Notes: generated by a model from the sequence alone, not told the origin. DNA of 64,000 nt from Heterodera schachtii (GCA_023374025.1 SIJG01000015.1:2153759-2217758); one strand, 5' to 3'; shown: positions 23,641 through 35,664, numbered from the stretch's first letter. Translations and numbers: made by a program.

Positions 23641-23898
23641 ACGACTCATTGACTGTAGATGTATTAATTCACTCGTTGTTGGATTTACACGAAGTGAGAA
23701 AAGGAAAATAATAATTGAAGTCTGTTCCACAACTAACTAACTGACTAACTGATCACTGGGGGAACGAGAAATGCAAAGAGAATGGGCGGAAAAACATTAC
23801 AGCGAAAAAGGAAAAACATGTGAACGGATGAAATGTGTGAAATCGTGAAGAGACCCGTCCTAAATAAACATAAATAATAAATGTTCGCTTCTTATGAG
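23641..23898. other. Flank of the GC-rich island, nothing recognised
   Basis: Moderately AT-rich with short direct repeats (CTAACTAACTGACTAACTGA near 23730). No gene could be supported. Confidence 0.3.
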
Positions 23899-24489
23899 TA
23901 GGGCTGGGATTCTTAGTTTTTTAACTATTTTTTCTGCGGCTTTAACTCGACGAGAAATGCACGAAAAACCCATTTTTTTTCGTTTTTAGTGCCACTATTC
24001 ATCATTAGGAATCACTATTTTGGAGCTTTGCCACTTAAAAAAAACTATTTTGTAAGTTGGCCATTAAAATAATTTTTTTGCCACTATTTTGGCATTTTTA
24101 GAAAACTTACTAAAAATTGCAATAAAAACGAAAAATAGACCCCTAAGAATCGATCTAAAAAATTTTAAAAAATACACCCCCCAAGAATCGACCTAAAAAT
24201 TTTCAAAAATACACCTCTAAGAAATGGAAAAATTTTACAAAAATTCTTCCCCCAAATTTTTTTTACTTGTTCAATATTTTGCTAAGAAATTATTTTGTAA
24301 CTGCAATCAATGAATAAAATCTTTTTCCTTAATTTTAAATTATTTTCAAATTAAAAATAGCTATTTAAAAAATTACACCCCTAAATTTGGAACTTTTTCG
24401 CCACTATATTTGCCACTATTTTGGCGCATTTATTGGTCACTATTTAGTTAATTATTTTGGGATTTTTTTTACTAAAAATCCAATCCCTA
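23899..24489. mobile_element. hAT-type non-autonomous element 4, 591 bp, CCACTATTTT words
   Basis: Begins TAGGGCTGGGATTCTTAG and ends CTAAAAATCCAATCCCTA, flanked by a perfect 8-bp duplication CTTATGAG (23891-23898 and 24490-24497). Both ends contain words such as GCCACTATTTTGGC. The core holds three diverged modules with CCCCTAAGAATCGA-type sequence, near 24140, 24175 and 24210, shared with the one-sided element at 5524. No transposase is encoded. The TAGGGCTGGGAT terminus is a very typical hAT end. Confidence 0.92.
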
Positions 24490-26220
24490 CTTATGAGATT
24501 TCATCATCTGTCCCTACATTGACTTGCATCACCATGAGAAAAACTTAAAATAGCTTAAAAACAAAGCAATGGATGCAAAAATTTTTTATTGTTTTAATTA
24601 TAAAGAAAAAACAACTTTTTAAAATTTTTTCTTATACTTTTGCATCAATATCGGTCTCTCAAACAAAAGAATATAATTTCTTCTTAAAAATATTTTTATT
24701 ATATTAAACAAGAATTTACATAACAATGTTTTACTCAATAAATAAATAAATAAATGTTAGTTTATTTTAATTTACCATAAAAATGATTAACAAATATTAA
24801 AAATAATATTCACAATGATCACTAAAAAATTTAGACCCACTTTGTGTGTTGGGAGTTGAAAATACAACTTTAAATCAAATAACAAAAATTTAATTAATAT
24901 AACCGGCACAATTTTCCAAAGACAAACACACTTATGATGAGAATAATTTGTTAAATGAAAGTAATTAATCCTGCGCAAACATAAATAATGCGAGATAAAA
25001 AAAGTATTTCAAACAATTCAATCTTGTAGATAAACAAATTAAAAACCAATTTAACATTTTATTAAATAAAATGAATTTAATAAAGAAAATAATTTTATAA
25101 AAACCAATTAACATTTTATTAAATAAAATTAATTTAATAAAGAAAATAATTTTATTAATAATACCTTAAATGTTAATTTGATTTTTTGAAATTTAACGCG
25201 TCACTGTAAAATGGTTTTTAAGCTATAAAATGAAGGAGAAAAGAAAGATCACAGGACACCGCGAGAAAAGACTATATTTAATTATGCATTCTAAAATTTT
25301 AGAAAATTATATTAGTTAGAAAATTTGTTATAATAAAAATGAAATTTTGCTAATTTAAATGAAAAAAACTTTATATTATCATTTTTAATATTAAAAGCTA
25401 AATTATTTGGAATATTATTGGTTTATCTCCGATAATATTAATATTGACAATGTTAGTGCTTTATTCATTTATTACAAAATAGGGTCCAATTATTTCAATA
25501 CAAAAACTAAGCAAATAGGAAGGTGATAATAGATTTTATTTTGAAACAAAATTTAAAAATTTATAATATAAGACCATTGCAAATATTTGCAGTGCAACCT
25601 TAAAATGATTTATAAAGTCACTGATAGAATATTTCATATACTTAATAATTTGAAGAAATAAATAATAATATTTTTATTCATCTAGGAAAATTTTATAAGA
25701 AAATGTTAGTTATGATTTAAAAAAATGTTATTTTGGCCAAAAGTTGTGTTTTAATAAAATATTAATTTAACATATTGAAACTTCCTGTCGTGACCTTTAA
25801 TTTTAATTTTACTAAAAAACAAATAATTAAAAAATAAAGCTGTTAAGCATTAAAAGGAAATAAAGAGATTTAATTAAAATGTAATTTTAAAACAACTTAA
25901 AAGATTTAATTTAAAACATTTTAGAAAAGCTCTATTTAATAATTTATAAAATGCTCCAATATTTTATCCATCCATTTTCAAATGGAATAATAAAAGAAAA
26001 TTAACACGAATTTTAGCATCATTAAATTTTAAAATCAAAATGAAAAATCAAGATTAATTAAAAAACAAAAAGCAAATCATAAAAAATTTATTAACAAAAT
26101 AAATTTATTACAATAAATAAAAATCCAATTTAATAAAAATATGGAAAAGGAAAATAAAACCGAAACCTAAAAAATAAAAATGAAGAAATTAAGAGATAAA
26201 AACATTTTTATAAAGAATAA
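24490..26220. other. A-rich sequence with a 56-bp tandem duplication
   Basis: AT-rich. At about 25038-25145 a block of about 56 bp ending TTTAATAAAGAAAATAATTT occurs twice in tandem. A + strand ORF at 25230-25319 (MKEKRKITGHREKRLYLIM then ten more residues) is possible but unsupported. A minus frame at 24787-24978 shows no features. Confidence 0.35.
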
Positions 26221-26352
26221 ACGCTAAAAAAAAATGCACCATCGTTGCCTTCTGCATCAACTCATATCGAACTGGACATAGAAGTGACAGAGGAGCATGC
26301 TATAAATCAAACTTCCTCAATTAAAAATTTATGGCGAATAATTTATGAATAA
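26221..26352 (+). CDS. Possible exon, unknown protein
   Basis: An open stretch ending with TAA at 26350. It reads NAPSLPSASTHIELDIEV, then TEEHAINQTSSIKNLWRII. The mix of P, S, T, E, H and W is unlike translations of random A-rich DNA, and a competing frame in the same strand stops early. No ATG lies in frame, so it would be a terminal exon whose acceptor is not obvious. No family recognised. Confidence 0.35.
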   Translation, partial: TLKKNAPSLPSASTHIELDIEVTEEHAINQTSSIKNLWRIIYE

Positions 26353-26643
26353 TAAATAAAAAGTTAATAAATTTATTCTTCTAAAAATATGTAAAAATCG
26401 AAAATTAGATTTAAATTTAAAATAAATTTGCTTAACTGTAACAAAATGAAATCTTAAATCTAAGTTTTATCTTAAAAAAAAAGATTAACTACAAAAGAGG
26501 GCTAAAAGAAAATAAAGTGAAATAAAATAAAAATCAATGATAAAACTTATTAGAAATTAATCTAAAATACCAAAAAATAAACAAAAATTAAAATCATAAA
26601 ATAAAATCATATGATTGATCAGAGTCCATTCATTGATTATTAC

Positions 26644-27089
26644 TAGGGACTGGATTTGTATGGATTTACATATATTTTTTTGCAAACTTATTTCGGCCTA
26701 AAAACCAAATTATAGTATTTTTAGCTTGGTTTGATGCTTCATTGATGCCTTCTTACTTCCATATTTTTCCATATTTCAGGTTTTTGTCCATATTTCCATA
26801 TTTGACATCCATATTTCGGCATTTTCACAAAATTCGAAAAATACGTCCCTAAAGATGGGAAATTTTTGGAAAATAAGACCTAAAATTACCAAAAATTGTA
26901 AAACAAAATTTACATCAGCAAAATTTGTGTAAAAATTAATTTTTTCCTAAATTTTACTAATATTTCTTTTTTTCTAAGCAAATTCAATGATTTTTATTCT
27001 TGACAAAAAATATGGGTATTTATGAATTTTTTTTTAAATCAAACTAATTTTCAGAAATTTTTTATACATATTTCATTTTCAAATATATA
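26644..27089 (+). mobile_element. One-sided hAT-type element with CCATATTTC words
   Basis: Left end TAGGGACTGGATTTGTATGG, then reiterated CCATATTTC words (26755-26815), then a core module around ACGTCCCTAAAGATGGG that resembles CCCCTAAGAATCG in the elements at 5524 and 23899. No matching right end or target duplication was found. The right limit is set at the start of the next element, which may have inserted into this one. Confidence 0.55.
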
Positions 27090-27097
27090 ACTATAAG

Positions 27098-27423
27098 CAG
27101 GGAACAGATTTATATGTGCTAAAAACATGCACAAATCGCAAGCGGGATTTTCTAACTCAGTTCATTGTTATCAGAATAGCTTGAATTTGTGCATGTAAAT
27201 ACTTTGGCATGAGTCCTACCACCCTGCCAAATTACAGAATTTTTTATGCAATCTTTTGTAAAAAAGAATTACCAATATGAAAAATTCTGTAATTTTGCAG
27301 GGTGCTAGGTCTCATGCCAAAGTATTTTCATGCAAAATTTCAAGCTATTCAGATAACTATGAACCGAATTACAAAAATCAACTTGAGCAAAATTCATATT
27401 TTTAAAACATATAAAATTTCCTG
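27098..27423. mobile_element. hAT-type hairpin element 5, 326 bp
   Basis: Begins CAGGGAACAGATTTATATGT and ends ACATATAAAATTTCCTG, flanked by a perfect 8-bp duplication ACTATAAG (27090-27097 and 27424-27431). The interior is an almost complete hairpin: GCATGTAAATACTTTGGCAT pairs with its inverted copy near 27315, with the loop near 27255. CAGGG ends and an 8-bp duplication fit hAT. Transcripts would form a long hairpin and could be a source of small RNAs. Confidence 0.9.
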
Positions 27424-27659
27424 ACTATAAGGTTATTTTATACTATTCTCATTATTATATTATTGAATCTAGAAACTTTTCCATTGGATTTTCCCTAAAT
27501 GGTCTGATCAGCCAAATTTAAATCATGAACTGATCGGTGGTCTATTTTCAATCAACAGGAGGTTTTTTGGCAAGATAAAACCAGATATAAAGGAAAATTA
27601 TAAAAGTTTAATTTCATAAAATAATAATTGATGAGCTCGAAAAAAATTTGTTTAATTAA

Positions 27660-27745
27660 AATGGGCTCCCGAACTTTTCGACAGTGGACTTTTCGACAGA
27701 AACACAAAAAATAGTGGACTTTTCGAAAGTAAACATAAAAACATA
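27660..27745 (+). repeat. Short tandem words TGGACTTTTCGACAG
   Basis: Three diverged copies of a 15-bp word separated by short spacers (GAACTTTTCGACAG, TGGACTTTTCGACAG, TGGACTTTTCGAAAG). It looks like one end of a word-terminated element such as those described above, but no inverted partner was found nearby. Confidence 0.5.
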
Positions 27746-28649
27746 TATAATTTTATTTTTAGGTTTTAACTTTTCCTGTGCTCTCATTGACCTTTAACGT
27801 ACGAAAAATGTTTTTTTTGGTTGTTGTTAAGCAATTTTTTGATTTCTTAGCATCTATTTTCTAGATTTTTTTTAGAACTTTAAAAAAGTTTCTGAATATA
27901 TAAATAATAATATAGACAAAAATGATGGATTAAATTGAAACACAAGGAGCAAATACACAAACAGATTCGGCTTGACATCTACGATGCGAGATTATTTTTA
28001 CGAAATATTTAAATAAAATTGATAGTAAATCTATTAATATGTAATTTTATTTGCTAAACCAAATTTAATCCAAATAAGGTCGAGAAACATAATGAATTAT
28101 TTAAAACAAATTTTGAATAAATTTTTAAAATAATTATTTTATATTTTGAATTTAAATTTATATATGACTCGAAATATTATTTACATAAATTCACATGAAA
28201 CCACCCACACTACGGAATTAGAATGGGAGCCAAAAACCAAAAAAAAAATCAAAGCAATCTTTAAATCAATGAAGAACATAAAATAGATATACCTTTTTGT
28301 AGATAATTGCCTAATCGAATATAAATTTAAAAAATATTATTAAATTTCATAAAAAGGATTTAATATTTAATAAAATTAAACTACAAAATGCTGTGAAAAT
28401 ATTGGCATTAAAGAAAACAATCAAATTTTTTTCTCTGAGAATAAGCAAATTATATTAAACAATGAGACACTGTGATTTGTGAATGAAGGCTGCAAATTAA
28501 TTTTATTATTAGTTTTTACCCGAAAATTTTTATTATATACAAATTATTTTAATTTATTCTACAATTTAGGCATAAGAAAACAATTTTTCTAATTAGTAAA
28601 ATCAAATACAAATAATATTTAAAAGTAGATATGAAATACAATTAATTAG
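27746..28649. other. AT-rich sequence, nothing recognised
   Basis: AT-rich DNA without supported gene, RNA gene or repeat boundaries. Confidence 0.4.
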
Positions 28650-28781
28650 ATTGAGAATATTTCATCATCCAACCGTTTTAATTGGAAAGAAGCCCGTTGT
28701 TCTAGCACTGCGCCAACACATGAGGCATTAATGAAAGCTGCGCCCCAAAGATATTTAAAAATATTAAATTGGAAAATTTAA
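28650..28781 (+). CDS. Possible exon, unknown protein, 43 codons
   Basis: Open from 28650 to a stop at 28779. It reads IENISSSNRFNWKEARCSST, then APTHEALMKAAPQRYLKIL. Residue use is balanced and the middle (28690-28740) is GC-richer than its flanks. There is no in-frame ATG near the start, so it would be a 3' exon or a relic. No family recognised. The GC-rich centre could instead be a decayed tRNA-like repeat. Confidence 0.35.
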   Translation: MENISSSNRFNWKEARCSSTAPTHEALMKAAPQRYLKILNWKI

Positions 28782-28990
28782 AATAAATTAAAAAATTATT
28801 TATTCTGCAGTTGAAATAAAAAAAAGATTTATTAGAAAAAAGTTATTTTTACATTGCAAGCATCGGAAAAACAACATTTTATTATTAATAATAAAATATT
28901 GATAAAAATCATTTGAAAAATAATGAAAAGCCGACCCGACTAAAACCAAATATTTATAAAAATGGCTAAATTTCTAATATAAGTCCTTTT

Positions 28991-29083
28991 ATGAATGAAA
29001 CCGCAGTGCCAGCCATTAACTCGAACATTCAAAATCTTCAAAATTTAATGGAAATTGGAAAAAAAAAACAAATTTTTATTTAA
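28991..29083 (+). CDS. Possible small ORF, 30 aa
   Basis: ATG at 28991 to TAA at 29081, reading MNETAVPAINSNIQNLQNLM and then a lysine-rich end. Composition is protein-like and it sits 210 bp after the previous candidate on the same strand. It could be a 5' exon. Nothing is recognised. Confidence 0.25.
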   Translation: MNETAVPAINSNIQNLQNLMEIGKKKQIFI

Positions 29084-29612
29084 TATTTTTTCAGCAATAA
29101 TTGCTGAATGCACATTTTGAAATCATATTTTCTAATAAAATTTACAAAATAGAAAGTGAATGAGTATATAAATGAATTAAACGACCTCATTTGTAAGAAC
29201 TAATCTCTTCCTACTTTGAATTAGAACAACCCATATTGCGAGAAAAGTAATAAAAGTGATTTTGTAATCAACAAATAAACATAATGAAATTCCATATTAA
29301 TAACCGTTAAATTAATTAAAATTTAACTTTTTTTAAACTGTTAATCGCTCAAAGTGAAGCTGAAGGATTATGCAATGTAGTGAAAATAGGTAAAAAATAA
29401 TAAATAATAAATACAAAAATCTAGGTAAATCTTTCCGGTCAAAAATTTTAATTTTTTAATATAAACTGATAACGGAAATAATAAAACAATTATAAAAATT
29501 TAGTAAAAATTAGCAAATAAAAATTCGGCAATAACATATTGTAAAACTTATTATTTGTTATGCCCGATTGTTATAGATAAAGTTGTTATTGTTGTCCTCC
29601 GTAACAATTTGT
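29084..29612. other. AT-rich sequence, 3' flank of the minus-strand zinc-domain ORF
   Basis: AT-rich with no supported gene. It would contain the 3' untranslated region of the ORF that follows on the minus strand. Confidence 0.35.
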
Positions 29613-29978
29613 TCAGTGATGAACTGTGACAATGCTTCGTCGTTTTTGGTTGCTGATTGGTTCCGTTGAAACGACGGCACTCGGGCTTTTGTCAACGTCA
29701 TCGTCGAGCCAGCACACACAGCAGGTGACTTTTGTGCCGAATCCCTCTTCGCCGTCATGTGAAAATAAGCATGGCGCAATTGCATGGCAAGATTTTGTGC
29801 ACTTCCAGCATTGGTGGGCACCAGAACAAGTATTGTTGCAGTAGCAGCAAACCTTAAGATAATTTTGAAACGAATTTTTTAATACGTAGGTACGTACTTT
29901 TTGAGTCGATGATTCAGGCACGGTTTTTACTGCGTCCATATTTAGGTAATATAAAATGATTGCTGTATTTGGTATCAA
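29613..29978 (-). CDS. Integrase-tail-like Cys/His zinc domain protein, about 107-121 aa
   Basis: The minus frame encodes a compact zinc-binding pattern: CCYCNNTCSGAHQCWKCTK, then SCHAIAPCLF, then EEGFGTKVTCCVC. The order C-x2-C, H-x-C-x2-C, H, then EEG(Y/F)G followed by C-x2-C is the signature of the short zinc domain at the C-terminus of many transposon-derived integrase proteins (SCAND3/KRBA2/Ginger-like). Here no integrase core precedes it. Start is at 29978, or at 29939 (MDAVKTVPESS). A 45-base segment at 29853-29897 has GTACGT and TTAAG ends and a length divisible by three, so it could be an intron that keeps the frame either way. The C-terminal tail is polar. It may be a relic of a DNA transposon or a host protein that kept only this domain. 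Overlapping frames are shadows. Confidence 0.6.
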   Translation of the reverse strand: MIPNTAIILYYLNMDAVKTVPESSTQKVRTYVLKNSFQNYLKVCCYCNNTCSGAHQCWKCTKSCHAIAPCLFSHDGEEGFGTKVTCCVCWLDDDVDKSPSAVVSTEPISNQKRRSIVTVHH

Positions 29979-30179
29979 AAAAATTTTAAAATAAATACCT
30001 ACCTAATTAGGTATGATAGAATTTAAATGAAAATTTGGTAAATATGTATATATTTCTAAAAAAATTGAACAAATTTTATTAGCTGAAAATGAAAAAAAAA
30101 CTTTTTAATTAATACGACTGAAAAATTTCGGTATTTTGGCTAAAATATTACAAAAAATTCAACTTTTGTCAGATTTTTG

Positions 30180-30300
30180 TCAAAAAAAAAGGGTTGAACT
30201 ATAAAAGCCCCCCCTCGAGTAGAAGCCCCCTTCGAACATAAGCCCCCTTTGGAGGGGGGTTGAACAATAGAAGCCCCGGGGCTTATAATCGAAGAAATAC
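30180..30300 (+). repeat. AAGCCCCC word array
   Basis: Five copies of a 15-20 bp word built on TAGAAGCCCCC (actataaaagcccccc, gtagaagccccc, acataagcccccttt, atagaagcccc, and an inverted ggggctta). It includes an internal palindrome around CCCCTTTGGAGGGG and starts and ends near GGTTGAAC / AATCGAAG. It is probably a compact relative of the word-terminated elements. Confidence 0.6.
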
Positions 30301-30605
30301 GGTAAACGCATGAAAAAAGAAACTAATTCATGCATTATTAAGTGAAGCAAATGTATTGACAATTTAAAAATTTGCGAACAATGTAAAATCAAAAAATAAA
30401 ATAAAAAATTTGGAGAATCTGATATTTGAATATCGTGTATTAAAATTATAAATAAATTTTTATTATAAGCGTTTTCAAATTAAATTTAACAAGTTTTTTA
30501 TCAAACAATTTCAATTAACCAAGCATTTCGAAAGTTTTAAATTAGTTTTAAAATAGAAGGTATTAATTCTTCACTAAGTTTGAGAAGTTTTCTTTTAGTA
30601 TAATC

Positions 30606-30752
30606 ATGAGTGAACAATCAGTTGCTAAAAGTAGCATTAGCCTCATGGGCTCTTTTAAATTTGAGCTGAACTTGGATGAAAATAAAAATCTAAGACGAAT
30701 CCATATTTCGTTATTTGAAAATACAATGAATAATATATTTATTAGTAAATAA
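30606..30752 (+). CDS. Possible small ORF or first exon, 48 aa
   Basis: ATG at 30606 follows an acceptor-like TTTTCTTTTAG at 30597 by 7 bases, the usual distance for a nematode trans-spliced start. The frame reads MSEQSVAKSSISLMGSFKFE, then LNLDENKNLRRIHISLFEN, and stops at 30750. Composition is protein-like. No family recognised. It lies where the A/T skew flips, and the minus strand is also open here (a frame with NNEIWIRLRFLFSSKF), so strand is not certain. Confidence 0.35.
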   Translation: MSEQSVAKSSISLMGSFKFELNLDENKNLRRIHISLFENTMNNIFISK

Positions 30753-33631
30753 ATAAATATTTTTACTTGTGTTTAATTAATCAAATCATTTTCTCCGGTA
30801 GTTTGCCTTGAAATATTATTTAATTATATGCTTTTATTACATTTATTTATGATTTATTGCGTTATTTTCTTTTTTTTGTAAAAACAAATGAATTGTTAAG
30901 CATAGGTTTCTTTTTCATTTCGCGGTTTAGGAATTTATTGAATGGATGAAAACTGTTGATTTTTAAAATACACAAATTTCAAAAAAAAAATCTCAAAGTT
31001 TGATTTATTTAGTTTTGCTCAAAAGTAAAAATATTTTTTATTTTTTAATCGCTTTATTTTTAATATTCCTGCAAAATTCACAGAATTTTCAAGAATGCCT
31101 TCTTTGTTATGTTGCAAAACATAGTTATTGAATTTTTAATAATATAAAATTTTTTGCCATAAAATTTCTTTTTTATTCTAAATAAATTAGTAAATTATTT
31201 TTAATTGTTTTTGATCAAACATAAAAGAATTAAATATTATATTTGTTTATTATAAATTTTATATACTGTTTTACTATTGATATTAAATTAAATTAATTAA
31301 ACGTCTATTTTGATATATTCAATTAACGTGTAGAGCATTCTGTTACCGTTTATATGCTTGCGAGTGCCTGAGAGTGACGGAATTAAGCGATTAAATTTAA
31401 AGAATATGTGTTGTTGTCAGATAAGCTATGAATCATTTTTTATGTATTTTTAGTATATACACAATTGATTAAATGTTATTTTCAAGATAAATTAATTTTT
31501 TAAATAAATCATCTCTATATTAATAATTGACGTTTTTAATTTATGATGACATTTTCTATATTAAATTTTCGAAATAATTTTTAAATTTCCGATCGGCACC
31601 CTGCTCTACTCGTGCAGATTTGGCCAAAGAAAAAAAACGTGCCAAATTTCTCTTTTTCAGAGCCCGCCGCCGATACATTGCTTATCTTATCCATTTTCAT
31701 TATATTATCATGACCTTTTACCGTAAAATAGACGTGTTGACTTCGCTGTAGTCTTAATTTTTGTTGTTAATATCTAAAAAAAATATATTTCTTTATAATA
31801 AATTTTATTTTTAAGAGCCCAATTGTCTTTTTTTAATTATTGTAACATGTTGCAGGAGTGAAATAAGCCAATGTTTGGTGTCTATTTATTTTTTATTCGA
31901 ATAAATTTCAAGTCCCGAATGGAAGCAATTCGCAAGTAATGTTTTTGATTAGCGTTTGTTTGAAAATTATGCAATTTATTATTTTGTTTTTTCTTGATCG
32001 ACCGTGTGAACGTGACTTACTTTGCACAAAGTCTCTTGTTGCAAATTTTTGTTGTTTAAGATTTATATTTAAACAATTTGTTTTCTATTCTTGTTAAATT
32101 TGATTTTTGATTTAATATTAGTTATTAATTTATTTATTTTTATAAGAAATTTTTTTTTATATAAACTCTCGAGTGTGCGAACCAATGAATGGATTTAGTT
32201 ATCGGGTACATTAAACAATATTCTGCTTTTGGACCAATTGCTAGTCTTTTTCTTTATATAATTATAAAATATTAAAAATTGTTAATTTTTTAAATTTAAG
32301 TTTCCATAGTTAAAAAATTTGGCAATATATTTTCTTGTGTCCGTGTTTAAGTAATGTATTGATTTTATTTTTTTGAATTTATTAAATTTCATATTCATTT
32401 GTTTATTTCATTGATTTTATTTTTTTAAAGAATTCTTCAATTGCTTTTTGGTGCAAAAATAATTATAATCCGTGAACTTTTTATGAAAATTATCTTTTAT
32501 CCATCTCATTATATTTTTAAACGAATTGATTATTTAAATTTGTAATTATAAACTTTTATTAACAAATTTTAATTACATAAAAATAAATTCTTTTATTTGT
32601 TCATAATCAAAAACTTTAAATTTTTATAATACTTATCGTTGTTGGCCTTTTTTTCTAAATATATTATTTTACATTGATAATTTTGTTTTTATGTTATAAT
32701 ATTATAACTTTTTTTAATACTTAATTTTTTTGTTCATTTTTGCAACCGATAAAATTAAATTATTTGCGTTTACTCTAACATTTTATTAATATTTTTAATA
32801 GTTTTCCTTTTTAAATTCGTGTTACTGATGGCGGTTTGTACATTTGTCAAAAAAAAGGAAATTTAAAAGGAATAACAATCTTTTCTTTTTATTTATTTAT
32901 TTTTAATTTTTACATTTTATTCCATATCATATTTATTAATTGAATTATTTGGACATTCAAAAATTTTTATTTTTGTTTTAATATTTGTTAGAATGTATAA
33001 AAAATTTGTTGATAAAATTATCAAAATTCTATTTATTATTTAGCTGCTAGTGATCATTATCAACTTGATTTTCATAAATGAAGTTTATTTGCAAGAAAAT
33101 TAGTTTAAGAAAAAAAAAAATGATTTTGATCAATTACATTTATATTGAAGAATTTGTTTTTATTATTCATTTTTTAAATTACAATATTCTTGTTCTCCAT
33201 TGCCAATCATGTCAAGTGCCTTGAATATAAACACGTTGTTTCATTATAGATCAACATATTATTGTAAAAATCATAAATTAATAATTTTCAAAGGTTTTTT
33301 AAATTCTAATTAATTATTCGATCTTTTTATTTGTTTTCGTACCCATTTTTATACGATTTTTTCCGAGAAATTCTTCTTAATAATTGCCAAGGATTGATAA
33401 TTTAAATTATATTATATTTTGCTTTCGTAGATTTATTATAATGCAAATTTATATTCATATTAAATATTTATGGCTGTTAAAACTAAAATTTTCATTTGTT
33501 TCTTAATATTAAGTATTATTAATCTTTTCTCTCTGAAAAATATTTTAATGATAAATTCACTTTTATTATTATCAATATTATTTATTTTATTTTTTTTGTA
33601 TTATGCGTATATTATGATTTTTTAACATAAC
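30753..33631. other. T-rich region with a duplicated short segment
   Basis: T-biased on the + strand. 31309-31380 is related to 36845-36918. At 31580-31710 a GC-richer patch is open on the + strand (HPALLVQIWPKKKNVPNFSF, then EPAADTLLILSIFIILS) with an acceptor-like TTTTTCAG inside it. None of this is sufficient for a gene call. Confidence 0.35.
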
Positions 33632-33712
33632 ATTTTTATAGCCTGATATGGTGCATTTAAAAGTTCATTCATGCGCTTCGCTTCTGCTAAAACTTTCAGC
33701 GTTTCATCTATA
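33632..33712 (-). CDS. Possible minus-strand micro-exon
   Basis: After an acceptor-like TTAATTTCATCAAG the minus strand reads IDETLKVLAEAKRMNELLNA, then PYQAIKM, ending before GTTATG. The sequence is amphipathic and helix-like, far from random T-rich translation. The opposite strand is also open for about 30 codons but gives a less plausible peptide. No family recognised and no partner exon joined. Confidence 0.35.
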
Positions 33713-35274
33713 CTTGATGAAATTAATTAAATAATTACAATTAAAAATTAATAAGATCGATGTTAATTAGCTTTATATTTTGGTTTAAATGTTGTTGTTC
33801 ATTAAATAATTTGTTAATTTATATGTAGAATTTTCAACAATAAATAATTCAGTGATTTTGATTTTTTTTTTCAAGCGTCTTTAATTTTTAGACATAAATT
33901 ATTCTTTAATTATATGAAAATTTTACTAAAATTGCTGTCCGGGTTGAATACACGCTCAATTGTCTTTCGTTTATTCAATCAAAATTTTGTTTTTTTTCTT
34001 TAATTTTTTATTTTAAATTATTTTTTAGTTTATAACAACATTTTGTTAAATTTTACTAATTATTCAAAAATTTGTTGCCTCATAAAATAGTCTACTATCT
34101 AGAACTTCATTATTCATTTTCATCAATATATTTCTATATTATCGTTTATTTAACTTATCAAAAACAATTTGGCGTGCTGATAAGCCGAAATATTTTATAA
34201 AGCTTTTTATTTCATTTTTATTGTGCTTTCTGCTCATCTTTCTGATTGAAAAATCAAATATAAAATTTTGAGCTTTTTTGATAATCGTTATTTCCGAATA
34301 ATTAAGTTAGCCGCTCTCGCCAATTAATAAAGTAGAAAACATGGTTTAGATTCAAAGGTTGTATTTTTAAAAAATCATAATGCCTTTCTATTTATTATTT
34401 TATAATTTTTTCTGCTTCCTATTAACTATTTTTATCTTGGTTGCTGCCTAACCCTATGCTGACGATTTTAAAAGACGATTTAAAAACAAAATGAAGTTAA
34501 CTGTTAATATCTTGTTACATTTATTCAATTTTTCGAAGGAATGGTTGTTATATTAAATTTATATTTATGTAAATTTTACTCCAAATTAACTGAGAATATC
34601 TTTTTAAATTTAAATGGTTTTAAATTTAAAACAATTTTTTTTATTTTTTTGTTTTAAAAAATCGTTGTTTTTAAATTATACTTTTCTTCATACCTTTTAA
34701 ATATACTTTATACTTATTCCTTTTAATTTAGCGTTTTTAAGAGAATCAAAGATTCCTCAAAATTATAAAAATATTAATTTTATATTATTTTAGATTGCCG
34801 GATTTTGTCTTATATATTTAAATACTTTTGCATTTTGGTAAATAATTTTAATTCATAGGTTAAAATGTAATTATTTTAATATTATCTATGAAATAATCTA
34901 TTAATACCTTTTTTAACATTTTTATTCTTCATTTGATTTTCTTTATCATTGAACTAATTTCTTCATATCCCTTGCATGGATTAATCATTAATGGTTTTGA
35001 TCAGAGTTGTTCAATTTATAACTGTGTAGGAAGGGAATCTTTTTTGTTAAGAGTTGATAATTTAAGGTTATTTATTTTATACTTAGAAATAAAAGAACTT
35101 TTTACATTTAAATAAAATAATGCATTTTACAGACTGATTTGATAATTAAATATTATTAATTTATTGCTTTTTTAAATATTTATAGCAGTTATTATCCTTC
35201 TTAGAAGTATAGTTATTTGTTAATTATTTTATTTTCTTTGGATGATTTTCACCTTAAATTTATAAAACAATGAT
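33713..35274. other. T-rich sequence, no recognised gene
   Basis: T-biased DNA. A 60-codon + strand frame at 34933-35115 is hydrophobic with no recognisable features and is not called. Confidence 0.35.
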
Positions 35275-35443
35275 TCACTTAACAATTTTTGCATTTAATT
35301 TCTTGATCTTCGGTATTTGTGCAGCATCTAAACAGGATTTCCTATTAATTAAAAATATTTGACGTCCAATTGAACCCTTGTTTGACTTATTCTCTGGCCG
35401 TTCTGTATTCGGTGTTGCGTTGAACCAGCAATTATTTGATAAC
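35275..35443 (-). CDS. Possible minus-strand terminal exon, 55 aa
   Basis: Preceded by an acceptor-like ATTATAATATCAG, the minus strand reads LSNNCWFNATPNTERPENKS, then NKGSIGRQIFLINRKSCLDA, then AQIPKIKKLNAKIVK and a stop at 35275-35277. Residue use is balanced and polar, with a lysine-rich end. A 30-codon + strand frame (PIEPLFDLFSGRSVFG and on) overlaps and cannot be excluded. No family recognised. Confidence 0.35.
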
Positions 35444-35487
35444 CTGATATTATAATTTAATTTTAAAATTTTGAACTCTATTTTAAC

Positions 35488-35640
35488 TAGAATCCGGTAG
35501 AAAATATTTCCGGGAGCGGGTGCGGGATCGGGAGTTCAAAATTTTCCGGGACGGGAGTCCCGAACGGGAATCCCGTAAAAATCCCGATCCTGTTGAAATC
35601 GTCCATTTTTAACGGAAGTCCCGCGCGGGAGCGGGAGTAA
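35488..35640 (+). mobile_element. One-sided hAT-type fragment with CGGGAGCGGGA words
   Basis: Begins TAGAATCCGG, like the TAGAAACCGG end of the hAT element at 39776, then GC-rich words CGGGAGCGGG, GATCGGGAG and AATCCCG, with an inverted set at 35615-35635. No right end or target duplication was found. It is a short relic. Confidence 0.55.
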
Positions 35641-35664
35641 TTCGAAAATTCAATTAAATACTCA

